Source: CAZAFL01 sp964484465 (GTDB lineage Bacteria > Bacteroidota > Ignavibacteria > UBA10030 > SZUA-254). Taken from it: DNA of 64,000 nt. A program made the translations under genes and the position numbers. A model generated the notes under the pieces. That model saw nothing but the letters and a program-made list of their open reading frames with translations, ran no database searches and had not been told where the DNA came from. Every line of letters starts with the position of its first letter. Position 1 is the stretch's first letter. Location: contig CAZAFL010000001.1 in NCBI GenBank assembly GCA_964484465.1, positions 190,780 through 254,779 on the forward strand. The letters are read 5' to 3'. Below are positions 48,065-57,169 of the stretch, piece after piece.

Positions 48065-48095
48065 CAAAAGCCTGCATGTTCAATGCAGGCTTTTG
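48065..48095. terminator. Bidirectional terminator between convergent genes
   Basis: A perfect 13-base stem, CAAAAGCCTGCAT / ATGCAGGCTTTTG, with a five-base loop. Short T runs occur on both strands because the stem ends in AAAA/TTTT. It sits between stops at 48031 and 48118. Confidence 0.9.
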
Positions 48096-48117
48096 TATCT
48101 GAACATCGACATCAGTT

Positions 48118-51100
48118 CTATTTTATAAGCAACATCTTCTTTACTTGTGTGAACGATTTGCCCGGGTCTGATACACTCACGGCACCGAGCCGGTAAAAGT
48201 AAATGCCGGTAGCCAGTGGAGTGCCGGAGCTGTTTTCCGATTTCCACTGAACCGATTTGAGTCCCTCATCTTCTATCCCGTCGACCAGTGTTTTCACTTC
48301 CTGCCCGAGTAAGTTATAAACCTTCAATACCACCTTGCTTGTCACCGGGAGTCTGTATTGGATCGTTGTGACCGGGTTGAAAGGATTCGGATAGTTTTGC
48401 TCAAGTCTGAACGCTTGTGGTACAACCGGAGCGCTGGTGAGTCTCAGGATAATTACCGAACCGGGCTTTTCAACCTGAACGCTCATGCTGGCCTGAAGGC
48501 GCGTTATTTTCCCATCGATAACGAGGGACGCATTCGCGTTCGGCGATTTCAAATGCCAATTCACGGTCACCGGATAATGTATGGAAGAAACCGAAATCGG
48601 GATATCCTCTTCCTTGTCGGAGTTGTTTACTACTACATTTCGCTGCGAGGTAAAACGGACATCAAAAATGTCCGGCGGCGGGACTGGAGGCATTTCAAAT
48701 TGCAGGAGGCTGATGTTCGTGTTGGAACCGAAATAAAGTTGCTGTGTGCTTCCCTCAGGATCCTGGAAATTGAGAACGTTGAAATTGTCAAGCTGTGAGG
48801 AAATGGACCGAACCTTCGGGTTTCCCGACGTTGTTGAGAGTACTATCTTGCCGTCAGCGCTTGCTTTTACCCAATAGCCGTGAAGCGGTTTCAAGGTGTC
48901 GACAGCTTTGTAACCGTGTGAATTATATCCCCAGAAAGGACTTGTGATGTTTACCGGTGAAACACCATGTGCCGACACTGTACTCATTGGAAAGCTCAAC
49001 GCTCCAATGAGATTCCATCCTTTCGTTACTGCCAGGCTCTCCTCTTCGACGTCGCTGCCGATGATCTGGATCTGCTGAGTTGAGGGGAATTTCAACCAGT
49101 AGCCCTTTCCGAATTGAAGGTCGGTTTTGGGAGTATAGCCGCCCTGATAGGCGTATGCCTGCGAAGAGGAGGTGGGGAAAAGGCTGTCTTTCAGTGTTAG
49201 GTCGGGAACGAGCGGCAGGGAAATCATATTCCATCTGGTTGCCACGTTGTCAATAATAACAGGACCGTGCAATAGCTGCAGATCGGATTCGTTCGTCGAG
49301 GGGAAAATCTCTGAGGGGTCGTACCTCAGCTGGAGTTGCGTATTAAAGCCGGACCCGCCGTTGTTACTGATGCGGTAATATCTCGAGACACGCGGCTCCC
49401 CAAGTGTGCTTGCTGATTTCCCTGTCGCGGCTACACCCATACTCCATTTGGAGAAGCTTCGGATCGAGTTGGCAGCCACGGTATGGTTCGTGATGTTGAC
49501 GCTTCCTCCTACCGTCTGCCAGGGCAGGTCGAACGAGCGAGGAGTACCACCGGCGACTGTCGACATTGCAAGAGAAGCAGGATATTGTCCTGAACCGTCA
49601 AACTGAACGAATGTCTCCGGGCTTTCGAAGCGGTAGGGACTTGTTTCGCCCTGCAGAATATTGCGGACGATTGTGCCGCCAAGAATCAGCCCTGTGTCAG
49701 CAATCGCACCCGGGGAGGGGTCTGTAATAAACAATGTATCGTTCGCCTGCAGTGTGATTGAATTTTCAAGGGTAAGGACATTATTCACTGTCAAATTATC
49801 CAGCGAGGAAGTGTTTGTTCCGGCAACCAGCACTTGCTGGAATCCACCGCCCCCGCCGCTTGATTTATCTACGATGAATTTTGCAGCCGCTCCGGCGAAG
49901 ACAATCGTTGATTGCCCGGCTGAGAACGTCCCATCATTTATCCAATCGCCGTAACACACCAAACTGGCGGTTGTATCATCTGCAGGAAATTGGAGTGTAC
50001 CCCCTTCGTCAATCTCAACCTTAAGGGCAACGTTAAACGGAACAGCGTTTGTCTGAGATATCAGACTTCCTCCGCTGAGAATTCTTATGCCCTGAACGCT
50101 GTCATAAGCGGCTGCACTGGTCTTCCGCGAATTTCCCGGAGGAGGTGGCGGCTTGTATACGTCGGTGGGAATGATGACAATGTCGTTTGAAGTTGGCAGT
50201 TGATTGTTCGGCCAGTTCGAAGGATCCGTGTACGAGCTTCCGGAGGTGCCCTGGAATGTCACCCCGGCCGCGTTGCCAAAATCAATGCCGGTATGATCCT
50301 CGTCGGCGTTGATTGTCACGCTATATGTTCCCGCACCACCGGGATAGGTTTGTACCCAATCGTCCTGTTGTACTTCGCTGATTGTATACGTTCCAGGAAG
50401 GAGGTGTGTAAAAGAATAGGATCCGTCGCCGGCAGTAGTGGTTTGGCCGTTCTGCGCACCGCTCAGGTTGATTGTCCAGTTTGCCAATCCCGGTTCGCCC
50501 TGATCTTCAATTCCGTTTTTGTTCTGGTCATTGAATTTCAGGCCGCTGATCGAGCCGCCGTGAAAATTGCCGAAATCATTTCCGGCAGAAAAGTTTTCCA
50601 GTGCGTAGGCAACTGTATAACTTCCTGAGAGAGGCATCGTCTGAGTCCAGCCCGCCTGAGGCGCTTCGGTGATCGTGTAAGTTCCGCCCGGAAGGTTGTT
50701 GAAAGAATAAAAGCCATCGATGTCGGTTAAGGTCGAATCGGTAACAGAGCCTGATATCCTTATTCTCCATCCCGTGATTCCCGGTTCTCCGACGTCCCGC
50801 ATACCGTTGCTGTTGTAGTCGTTAAAGACAGCCCCGCTGATGCCCGGAGGGCACACATGTTGTTTAAGTCCGTACATATAAATCAGTGCGGCACTCAACG
50901 GCTCGTTCAATTGCGCGGACGTCTGGGTAAGCATGTTCACATTGAGAACATTCGCGTTGTATTCATCCTTCATTCTCATGCTGTCGCAGTAGTAGCTGAG
51001 GTAGGCGGGCCACGAAAAGGTGAACGGGTAGCCGATGGTGTTCCGAAAATCTATTCTGAACGTATCTATCTGGGAAGTACTGATAAACGGATGGATATTG

Positions 51101-51477
51101 TTTGACAAGCCAAGGTCCATACAGTCTCCGTTAAACCCTCGCGGGTCCGTCAGGCGCACGTCGAAGAGAGTGTCATTGATCGGTGTTGGCGGCAGGCCTA
51201 GCTCAAACACCGTCCCTGCATCACAGAAATTCTTGAGAGTATCGTCGTCCCGACAATATGACGCCAGCGGGTGAACACCGATATACATCGTTGCGCTGTG
51301 ACCGCGCGTATCCTGAACTGTTATGGGAAACTTTATGGCGACAGATTGAGCCGATACATTGAAGTGAGTCGCAAGAGTAAGCAGCGCCAGGATCATTATG
51401 GCTACGCGGGGAATTAACAGCTTCTTCAAATAAAAGAACTGAGAAGAAGCAAATACAAAACGCGTGAAAGAGTTCAC
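48118..51477 (-). CDS. Secreted SdrD-B/Cna-B repeat protein with T9SS sorting domain
   Basis: A 1119-residue surface protein. A signal peptide (MILALLTLATHFNVSAQS) precedes a unique N-terminal domain of about 200 residues. Two SdrD-B-like domains follow (GISGAVFNDYNSNGMRDVGE ... DFGNFHG and SISGLKFNDQNKNGIEDQGE ... DFGNAAG), with calcium-loop-like DxNxNG motifs. Then come a beta-helix-like region (about 410-640), the RWN/GYW module (48840-49245), a segment with FEMPPVPPPDIFDVRFTS and a T9SS domain (QNYPNPFNPVTTIQYRLP ... VKKMLLIK). The GTG at 51477 has AAAGGA about seven bases upstream. It is likely an extended adhesin. It lies downstream of the anti-sigma gene on the same strand, but a 290-base gap argues against a shared transcript. 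Confidence 0.88.
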   Translation of the reverse strand: MNSFTRFVFASSQFFYLKKLLIPRVAIMILALLTLATHFNVSAQSVAIKFPITVQDTRGHSATMYIGVHPLASYCRDDDTLKNFCDAGTVFELGLPPTPINDTLFDVRLTDPRGFNGDCMDLGLSNNIHPFISTSQIDTFRIDFRNTIGYPFTFSWPAYLSYYCDSMRMKDEYNANVLNVNMLTQTSAQLNEPLSAALIYMYGLKQHVCPPGISGAVFNDYNSNGMRDVGEPGITGWRIRISGSVTDSTLTDIDGFYSFNNLPGGTYTITEAPQAGWTQTMPLSGSYTVAYALENFSAGNDFGNFHGGSISGLKFNDQNKNGIEDQGEPGLANWTINLSGAQNGQTTTAGDGSYSFTHLLPGTYTISEVQQDDWVQTYPGGAGTYSVTINADEDHTGIDFGNAAGVTFQGTSGSSYTDPSNWPNNQLPTSNDIVIIPTDVYKPPPPPGNSRKTSAAAYDSVQGIRILSGGSLISQTNAVPFNVALKVEIDEGGTLQFPADDTTASLVCYGDWINDGTFSAGQSTIVFAGAAAKFIVDKSSGGGGGFQQVLVAGTNTSSLDNLTVNNVLTLENSITLQANDTLFITDPSPGAIADTGLILGGTIVRNILQGETSPYRFESPETFVQFDGSGQYPASLAMSTVAGGTPRSFDLPWQTVGGSVNITNHTVAANSIRSFSKWSMGVAATGKSASTLGEPRVSRYYRISNNGGSGFNTQLQLRYDPSEIFPSTNESDLQLLHGPVIIDNVATRWNMISLPLVPDLTLKDSLFPTSSSQAYAYQGGYTPKTDLQFGKGYWLKFPSTQQIQIIGSDVEEESLAVTKGWNLIGALSFPMSTVSAHGVSPVNITSPFWGYNSHGYKAVDTLKPLHGYWVKASADGKIVLSTTSGNPKVRSISSQLDNFNVLNFQDPEGSTQQLYFGSNTNISLLQFEMPPVPPPDIFDVRFTSQRNVVVNNSDKEEDIPISVSSIHYPVTVNWHLKSPNANASLVIDGKITRLQASMSVQVEKPGSVIILRLTSAPVVPQAFRLEQNYPNPFNPVTTIQYRLPVTSKVVLKVYNLLGQEVKTLVDGIEDEGLKSVQWKSENSSGTPLATGIYFYRLGAVSVSDPGKSFTQVKKMLLIK

Positions 51478-51769
51478 GGTGATTCCTTTCCGAAATGTGA
51501 TAACCGGTATGCCCCAGAGGAATGGTTCTCTGCCCTGAATTTTATAATACTGATTACCGGATGTAATGTCAAGACAAAATTCATAAAAAATGATGATTTA
51601 GCAAGATTTTGATTGAGAACTCCGCCTTCAGCAATATCCTTGTTTCTCGTTTGGGCACAGGGGAAAACATAATAAATCGGGGAAAGTGTTCTCCCGGATT
51701 AAATTGAATGAAAAATCACAACGACAATCTTGACCAAATCCTGGTTTGAAGAGCAGTTTCCCACGTATG

Positions 51770-52606
51770 TTAAAACCGGGAAATTGTCAATGTGTAAGTA
51801 TACTCCGCTGGTGTTATGTCTTGCAATGAATCAGGCAGTAATTCTTTTACAGTAATCTCGTACAGCCCGTCTTCTGGAAAGAATTCTCTTGCGACGCTTG
51901 CTTTTAGCGAATCAAATTGTGGTCCTTTGGCAATTGAAAATGCTCCAGGATGTTGCTTTATCATCCGATTCGGTGCTCTCACAAATAGAGCATAATTTAC
52001 AGATGGTATAGAATTGTGAGGGATAAGGATTGTAAGGTCCACGGATGCTGCGTATTGCGTGAGAGAAAAATGCAGTTGCTGTGGGTGTTCAGTACCACGA
52101 AGCATTTGCTGATAGGGTAAAATAGTCCCGTTGTTTTCCGATTCGGGTTTTGGACGGAGGAGCAAAAAGAGAACTACAAGCACCGCCATCGCCGGCACTA
52201 TATACACAGGCTTCATGAACCGGTACAAGCTGGCGAAAAAACGTTCCCGACTGTCTGTTTCAATGGATTTTATTCCGGGAATTCGCGATGGTTCGAATGT
52301 TTGAGAAATAATCTCAAATTCTTGCTTGCAATTATGACACAGTGCAAGGTGCTCATCGATCAATTGAGACCGGTGCCCGTTAAAGGCGCGCTCTGCATAA
52401 TCAGCTAATGCTTCCGCCGTAGGGTGCCCCTCCCTCAGGTATTCAACGTACGAAATCGTTGCACGCCTCGCATTTCTCCAGAAGGCAAGCTCCTCCTGAA
52501 GCTTTTTTGAGCGGGAGAGTTCTTGTTCAACCTCGATCTTTTCTTCCGTCTCGAGTGTGCCGGCTGCGTAAAACGGTATGAGCTTGAGCAGTTCTTCTTC
52601 GGTCAT
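51770..52606 (-). CDS. Membrane anti-sigma factor with zinc-binding ASD-like domain
   Basis: A 278-residue single-pass protein, partner of the ECF sigma factor immediately upstream (32-base gap). The cytoplasmic part has a zinc-binding HxxxCxxC motif at His86, Cys90 and Cys93 (DEHLALCHNCKQEF), typical of anti-sigma domains that hold the sigma factor. An extra N-terminal helical segment (MTEEELLKLIPFYAAGTL) resembles other FCB-group anti-sigma factors. A membrane helix lies at about 134-150 (YIVPAMAVLVVLFLLL), followed by a periplasmic domain of about 125 residues that probably senses the signal. The ATG at 52606 has AAGAG upstream. Confidence 0.88.
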   Translation of the reverse strand: MTEEELLKLIPFYAAGTLETEEKIEVEQELSRSKKLQEELAFWRNARRATISYVEYLREGHPTAEALADYAERAFNGHRSQLIDEHLALCHNCKQEFEIISQTFEPSRIPGIKSIETDSRERFFASLYRFMKPVYIVPAMAVLVVLFLLLRPKPESENNGTILPYQQMLRGTEHPQQLHFSLTQYAASVDLTILIPHNSIPSVNYALFVRAPNRMIKQHPGAFSIAKGPQFDSLKASVAREFFPEDGLYEITVKELLPDSLQDITPAEYTYTLTISRF

Positions 52607-52638
52607 CTCTTAATAGTCGTTTGATGTTGCATTTCGTT

Positions 52639-53169
52639 CTACGATATTTGTTTTCTCACTGAAATTGCCTGTTCCTTACAGCGAAAAACCTTTGTTTTTA
52701 CCGTACCTTCACTAATTTGTAACTCCCTGGCGATGGCTTTATAGTGAAAGCGATCGAAAAAAATCATTTTCCAGAGTGTTCGGCACTCTTCATTCATTCT
52801 ACCCATGATTGTATTGAACAGGATGAGCTGCTCTTCGGTTTCGTATGTGGCATACGGATCCTGCCCCTGCGCGCCAACTGAATGCATCGCCTTCTGGAAT
52901 TCTTTCGCTTGCCGGGATGACCGGACATAATCAATAACGGTATATCTCGCAATGCGTTGCACATAGGTCTTGAGCGAGGATTCAAATTTGAATCTGTTGG
53001 ACCTGAAATTCAGGAGAAGTTTAAGCGCCGTTTCGGAGACGATATCACCCGAGTAATCCCCATCGACCCAAAGTCGAACTTTGACCACATCCGATATCCA
53101 CTTGACGATGATATTATACTCGTCGGCTGAACCGTTGAGAAAGCCCTGGATTATTTCCTTATCGACCAC
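52639..53169 (-). CDS. ECF-type RNA polymerase sigma factor
   Basis: A 176-residue alternative sigma factor. Region 2 includes YSGDIVSETALKLLLNFRSN and LKTYVQRIARYTVIDYVRS. Region 4 has the helix-turn-helix YKAIARELQISEGTVKTKVF near residues 146-165. It would direct RNA polymerase to a small regulon when released from the anti-sigma factor encoded just downstream. The start is a GTG at 53169 with no clear ribosome site. It is divergent from the TPR-CHAT gene, with about 185 bases between the starts, so that gene is a natural candidate target. Confidence 0.92.
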   Translation of the reverse strand: MVDKEIIQGFLNGSADEYNIIVKWISDVVKVRLWVDGDYSGDIVSETALKLLLNFRSNRFKFESSLKTYVQRIARYTVIDYVRSSRQAKEFQKAMHSVGAQGQDPYATYETEEQLILFNTIMGRMNEECRTLWKMIFFDRFHYKAIARELQISEGTVKTKVFRCKEQAISVRKQIS

Positions 53170-53355
53170 TGAATTCTTGATTCGTTTTCGACACGTTCGA
53201 CAATGGTAAGTCTATTGTAAATATTTCCTGCCTTCTTTCAAAATATTCAGATTTTTCTTCTTGCTTTTGAATTGCAATCGCTTTACATTCCCGCTATTCG
53301 ATCTGTGTCAACCCATCGTTTATGCCTTCTTATCTTGAAAGGTAGTGTGAATATC

Positions 53356-56250
53356 ATGATAAAAAAACTGTTCTTTTCAGTAGCCGTCGCCTTCCTGATA
53401 GTTCAACATTCTCAGGGTCAGACTTGGAAGGAGCTGTTGGACCAGGCCGACAAATTCAACAGTCAGCGGAAAATCGATTCTGCCATAGCGTTCGGAAATA
53501 TGGCGCTGGAAAAAGCAAGGCATGATAATGGTGAAATTGACACATCAATCGCTCTCGTGTTTCACCGCCTTGGTGCGTACCACCATGCAATCAAAGCGGC
53601 GAATGAGGATTCATTCTACCTTGCGGCATTATCGGTGTGGAATAAAATCCCAACAGCAAACCCCATGACGGTTGCGAAGACGTTGAATAACCTCGGGACG
53701 TTCTACAGCGATGTCGGCAAAATTAAGCTGGCTGAATATTATCATAAGAGGACGATCGCGCTTAAAGAGAAATATGGCACAAGCAACGATGAGTTGAGCC
53801 TGGCAGTTTCCTACCATAACCTCGGCGGTTTCTACAGGGGAGTGGGAAAGTTTGACCTTGCGGAAGATTATCTCAAGCGTGCCCTCAGTATCCGTGAACG
53901 GAAACTTACATTATCCAACCCGCTTACAGCAAATACAATCAATGTTCTTGGGGTCTTATACCAGGAGGTCGGAAATTACGAAAAGGCAGAAGAGCTTTAT
54001 TATCTTGCGCTGAGTGCGCAAATGAAGTCAGCACAGGATACGATTTTCAGAGTTGGGTATCTTGCGAATCTTGGAAATCTTTTTCTTGAAGAAGCAAAGT
54101 ACGCGAGCGCGGACACATTTTTTACCCAAGCGCTTGCCATCCAGCAAAATCCCCGGTACTTCGATGCAGAGATCAGGCTCGAGATTCTCAATGACCTCTC
54201 GCAAGTTCACTCCAATCAGGGGAGTTTCGAACAGGCGGGCAAAGAACTCGACGAAGCCATGCAACTTCTCGGAAGTGTGCGTAATGTCAAACCCATCTTC
54301 GAGTCTCTGACGCTGAGCAATATGGGCAAGGTTGCTCTTCATCGCGGCAATGTTGCTCAGGCAGAATCCCTGTTTCAAAGGAGTCTCGGCATTAGAAGAA
54401 ATTTTCTTGGTGACCGTAATTCCACGGTCGCAAACAATATCGCCGACCTTGCGGTGAGTTACCGGTCTCAGGGGAAATTGGGGTCGTCGATGGAATATGC
54501 TCGTCAGGCATTGCAAACACAGGATCGCGTACTGGATATGTTGTCACAAACTATGTCAGAGAAAGATGTTTTAGCGTATATCGAAAGCCATAGAATTGCA
54601 GTGGGCATCTATCTTTCTTCATTCATCGACTCACTTCAACGCCATGATATCAACTGTATAGATGCTGCGCAAGTGGTGCTTCAAAACAAGGGAGTTCTTG
54701 CCGAGAGAATGTTCCAGCGTCAACAATCTCTTTTGAACGAACAGGACTCCAGTGCTCAGGCACTTCTTGAAGATTACAGGGATGTTCAATATCAGCTTTC
54801 ACGGCTTTTCGCTCAAGGCTCGGAAGTGGAGAGTTCTCCTCAGAGGAAACGAGTGGAAGACTCGCTCAGCCGCAGGTTTGACGATTTGGAATCAGCGATT
54901 GCGCATAAGAATCAAGCATCAGGCAGTTTACATCGGGAACGGTCTCTCTCCCTGAATTCTATCACCGCTTCTATACCGGCGAACGGGACGCTTATAGAGT
55001 ACATGAAGTACGATTATTATCCGCTGAATCAACATGCCCCCATGCCGCATTATCTCGCGCTTGTGGCTAAACGGGATGGAAAATGCTGGGTGAAAGACCT
55101 CGGTGATGCAGAGGCCATTGACATTGAAATTCTAGAGTACCGGAACCATTTCACGAAACTCTCTCATGAGAACCAGGTGACGCCCGAAGATCAAAGAGAA
55201 TACGAATCAATCGCAAAGAACCTGTCGCATCGAATATGGGAACCGATTGCGGAGGAGGTCGGTGGCACTGGAATCGTCTTCATCGGCGCCGACGCCGGCT
55301 TGAATCTTGTTTCGTTCTCCGGGCTTATCGGTGACGATGGAAGATATCTCATCGAGGAATATCCAATTCATTATGTATCGGCAGGGCGGGACCTGGTTGA
55401 AAAGACGATCGGCGAAAAAGCCGGGAAGGGGATAGTCGCTTTCGGTGATCCGGATTTCAATGCCTCTGCATCAATGCGGAAAGGCAATAACGCCGCTCAA
55501 CAAATTTCATCAACACCCGAACAAGGTGAAATCAACAGAGTCCTGAATGTCAGGTCTAATTGCGATGCACTGAGTACGATGACGATTTTGCCGTTGCCGG
55601 GTACTCGTTCGGAAATCAATGAGCTTGTAAAATCGTACGATAATGAACCGCCGCTCCTCTTCCTGGGCGCCGTCGCAAGTGAGGAGAATTTCAAACTTGC
55701 TTCTCCGCATCATCGGTACATTCATGTTGCGACGCATGGATATTTTCTCGGAGGGGAATGTAATGCTGAGACGAAACCCTCCCAGGAAGTGAAGCGGAAA
55801 TTGGTTAAAGAAAACCCGTTGTTGCAATCAGGAATTCTTCTGGCTGGCGCGAATCTTCATGGTGCAGACGCAGATGCCTACGGTGCGGAGGATGGCATTC
55901 TGACTGCTTTGGAAGTATCAGGGATGGACCTGCGCGGGACGGATCTTGTGGTGCTTTCCGCCTGCGAAACCGGTCTCGGGAAAATTGAACAGGGAGAAGG
56001 CGTCTATGGATTGCGGCGCTCTTTCCAGATGGCAGGGGCTCGTACGGTTGTGAGTTCCCTCTGGCAAATTCCTGATAATGAAACCAGGGAGTACATGAAG
56101 GAATTGTATTCACTTCAATCGCCAACTTATCCTGAACTGCTACAAAAAATTTCATTGCGTCGCCTCAATGAGCTCAAAAAGAGAGGGAGAGTAACTCACC
56201 CATTCACATGGGCAGGCTTTGTCGCAACCGGTGACTGGGTAATCAAGTAA
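53356..56250 (+). CDS. Exported TPR-CHAT protein (caspase-like)
   Basis: A 964-residue protein counted from the ATG at 53356. A signal peptide (MIKKLFFSVAVAFLIVQHSQ) implies export to the periplasm or beyond. About 400 residues of TPR repeats follow (LNNLGTFYSDVGKIKLAEYY, NVLGVLYQEVGNYEKAEELY and similar), then a helical linker and a C-terminal CHAT domain. The catalytic dyad is visible: His794 in HVATHGYF and Cys870 in VVLSACETG, followed by GVYGLRRSFQMAGARTVVSS. CHAT domains are caspase/separase-like cysteine peptidases, and TPRs usually receive partners or signals. An upstream start at 53272 would push the signal peptide inside. It is divergent from the ECF sigma gene and followed by an AraC-type regulator. 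Confidence 0.9.
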   Translation: MIKKLFFSVAVAFLIVQHSQGQTWKELLDQADKFNSQRKIDSAIAFGNMALEKARHDNGEIDTSIALVFHRLGAYHHAIKAANEDSFYLAALSVWNKIPTANPMTVAKTLNNLGTFYSDVGKIKLAEYYHKRTIALKEKYGTSNDELSLAVSYHNLGGFYRGVGKFDLAEDYLKRALSIRERKLTLSNPLTANTINVLGVLYQEVGNYEKAEELYYLALSAQMKSAQDTIFRVGYLANLGNLFLEEAKYASADTFFTQALAIQQNPRYFDAEIRLEILNDLSQVHSNQGSFEQAGKELDEAMQLLGSVRNVKPIFESLTLSNMGKVALHRGNVAQAESLFQRSLGIRRNFLGDRNSTVANNIADLAVSYRSQGKLGSSMEYARQALQTQDRVLDMLSQTMSEKDVLAYIESHRIAVGIYLSSFIDSLQRHDINCIDAAQVVLQNKGVLAERMFQRQQSLLNEQDSSAQALLEDYRDVQYQLSRLFAQGSEVESSPQRKRVEDSLSRRFDDLESAIAHKNQASGSLHRERSLSLNSITASIPANGTLIEYMKYDYYPLNQHAPMPHYLALVAKRDGKCWVKDLGDAEAIDIEILEYRNHFTKLSHENQVTPEDQREYESIAKNLSHRIWEPIAEEVGGTGIVFIGADAGLNLVSFSGLIGDDGRYLIEEYPIHYVSAGRDLVEKTIGEKAGKGIVAFGDPDFNASASMRKGNNAAQQISSTPEQGEINRVLNVRSNCDALSTMTILPLPGTRSEINELVKSYDNEPPLLFLGAVASEENFKLASPHHRYIHVATHGYFLGGECNAETKPSQEVKRKLVKENPLLQSGILLAGANLHGADADAYGAEDGILTALEVSGMDLRGTDLVVLSACETGLGKIEQGEGVYGLRRSFQMAGARTVVSSLWQIPDNETREYMKELYSLQSPTYPELLQKISLRRLNELKKRGRVTHPFTWAGFVATGDWVIK

Positions 56251-56478
56251 GGGTTATGCAATATGATATAGAGCTTATCAATGTTGTTCGAAGGTGATTT
56301 CCTTCCTATGTCTTAGCTTCTGTCCGGCATTTATCCTGCCGCTCATAACCTGATTTCGTTGTTTCCTTTATTCATCAACCTGCCGTTCATTCTTTTTTTC
56401 TTGTAACCTTTTCCAGCTTCACACGACTGTTCATTATCGGTGGTAATTGGATAATGTCCGAATTGTCGGGAAAGTGAT

Positions 56479-56835
56479 ATGTCAAAAATTGCGCCAATCA
56501 GCCAGGCAGTAGAATACATAAAATCTGACTGGAAAAAGGGTAAGAACCTTACAGAAATCGCACTTCAGTTTAAGGTGGACGCAGGTAATCTCACCCGGGA
56601 ATTCCGAAAATGTGAAGGAATGACGGTAAAGCGATTCGTGGATGAGAAACGGAGGCTTTACATGCTGAAGAGGCTTCGGGATGGAGGCGGCTTCGGATAT
56701 CAGATCGGCATGGAACTTGGATTTGCAAACGATTTCTCCTTTTACCGCTGGGTGCGCCGGGCGTTTGGTATCTCATTTAAAAAATTACTGCGAATCAACA
56801 ACAAGCAGTCAACAACAAACCGAAACAAGGAATAG
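56479..56835 (+). CDS. Stand-alone AraC-type helix-turn-helix protein
   Basis: A 118-residue protein that is almost only an AraC/XylS DNA-binding domain. The first HTH is LTEIALQFKVDAGNLTREFR, and the second follows YQIGMELGFANDFSFYRWVR with the family-typical FxDxSYFxR-like region and FGISFKKLL. The usual N-terminal sensory domain is missing, so another protein would have to supply the signal, or it acts constitutively. The ATG at 56479 has GAAAG upstream. It lies 228 bases after the CHAT gene on the same strand. Confidence 0.85.
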   Translation: MSKIAPISQAVEYIKSDWKKGKNLTEIALQFKVDAGNLTREFRKCEGMTVKRFVDEKRRLYMLKRLRDGGGFGYQIGMELGFANDFSFYRWVRRAFGISFKKLLRINNKQSTTNRNKE

Positions 56836-57169
56836 GCAATTATTTCCATTGAGGCGGATAGTATGGATTCATACAATACAAGTACGACTGCGGTATGCTA
56901 TAAGGCATCGATGCGAGCGCGCGACGTGTGTACAGCTCTTCCTCCTGGATATGATCACAACACAGCAACTTTCCAAAGTGGAACGAACTATTCAACAGTT
57001 ATGCCTCTGAAAAACGGTTTCCGGCATTGGTGGATTGGAGGCTACTCTAAGGTGAAGGGAGAGTGAGAGGTTATCAGCCTCCCATTTTTACGTGTAAACT
57101 TCTTGAAGGTTCAGAAAAGTACATCATTATGTTAAAACCGAAATAACATTCATCATCGAGGTAATACAT
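56836..57169. other. Intergenic region, no supported gene
   Basis: About 330 bases. A 67-codon frame at 56863-57066 shows no signal peptide, ribosome site or recognisable motif, so I do not call it. The promoter of the gene at 57170 should lie here. Confidence 0.5.

Noticed and set aside
53356..56250. TPR-CHAT as part of a type III-E CRISPR (Craspase) system
   Set aside because: No cas gene or array is present and this protein has a signal peptide, which does not fit a cytoplasmic Cas partner.
56863..57066. 67-codon plus-strand frame after the AraC-type gene
   Set aside because: No ribosome site or motif; more likely leader or promoter DNA of the next gene.
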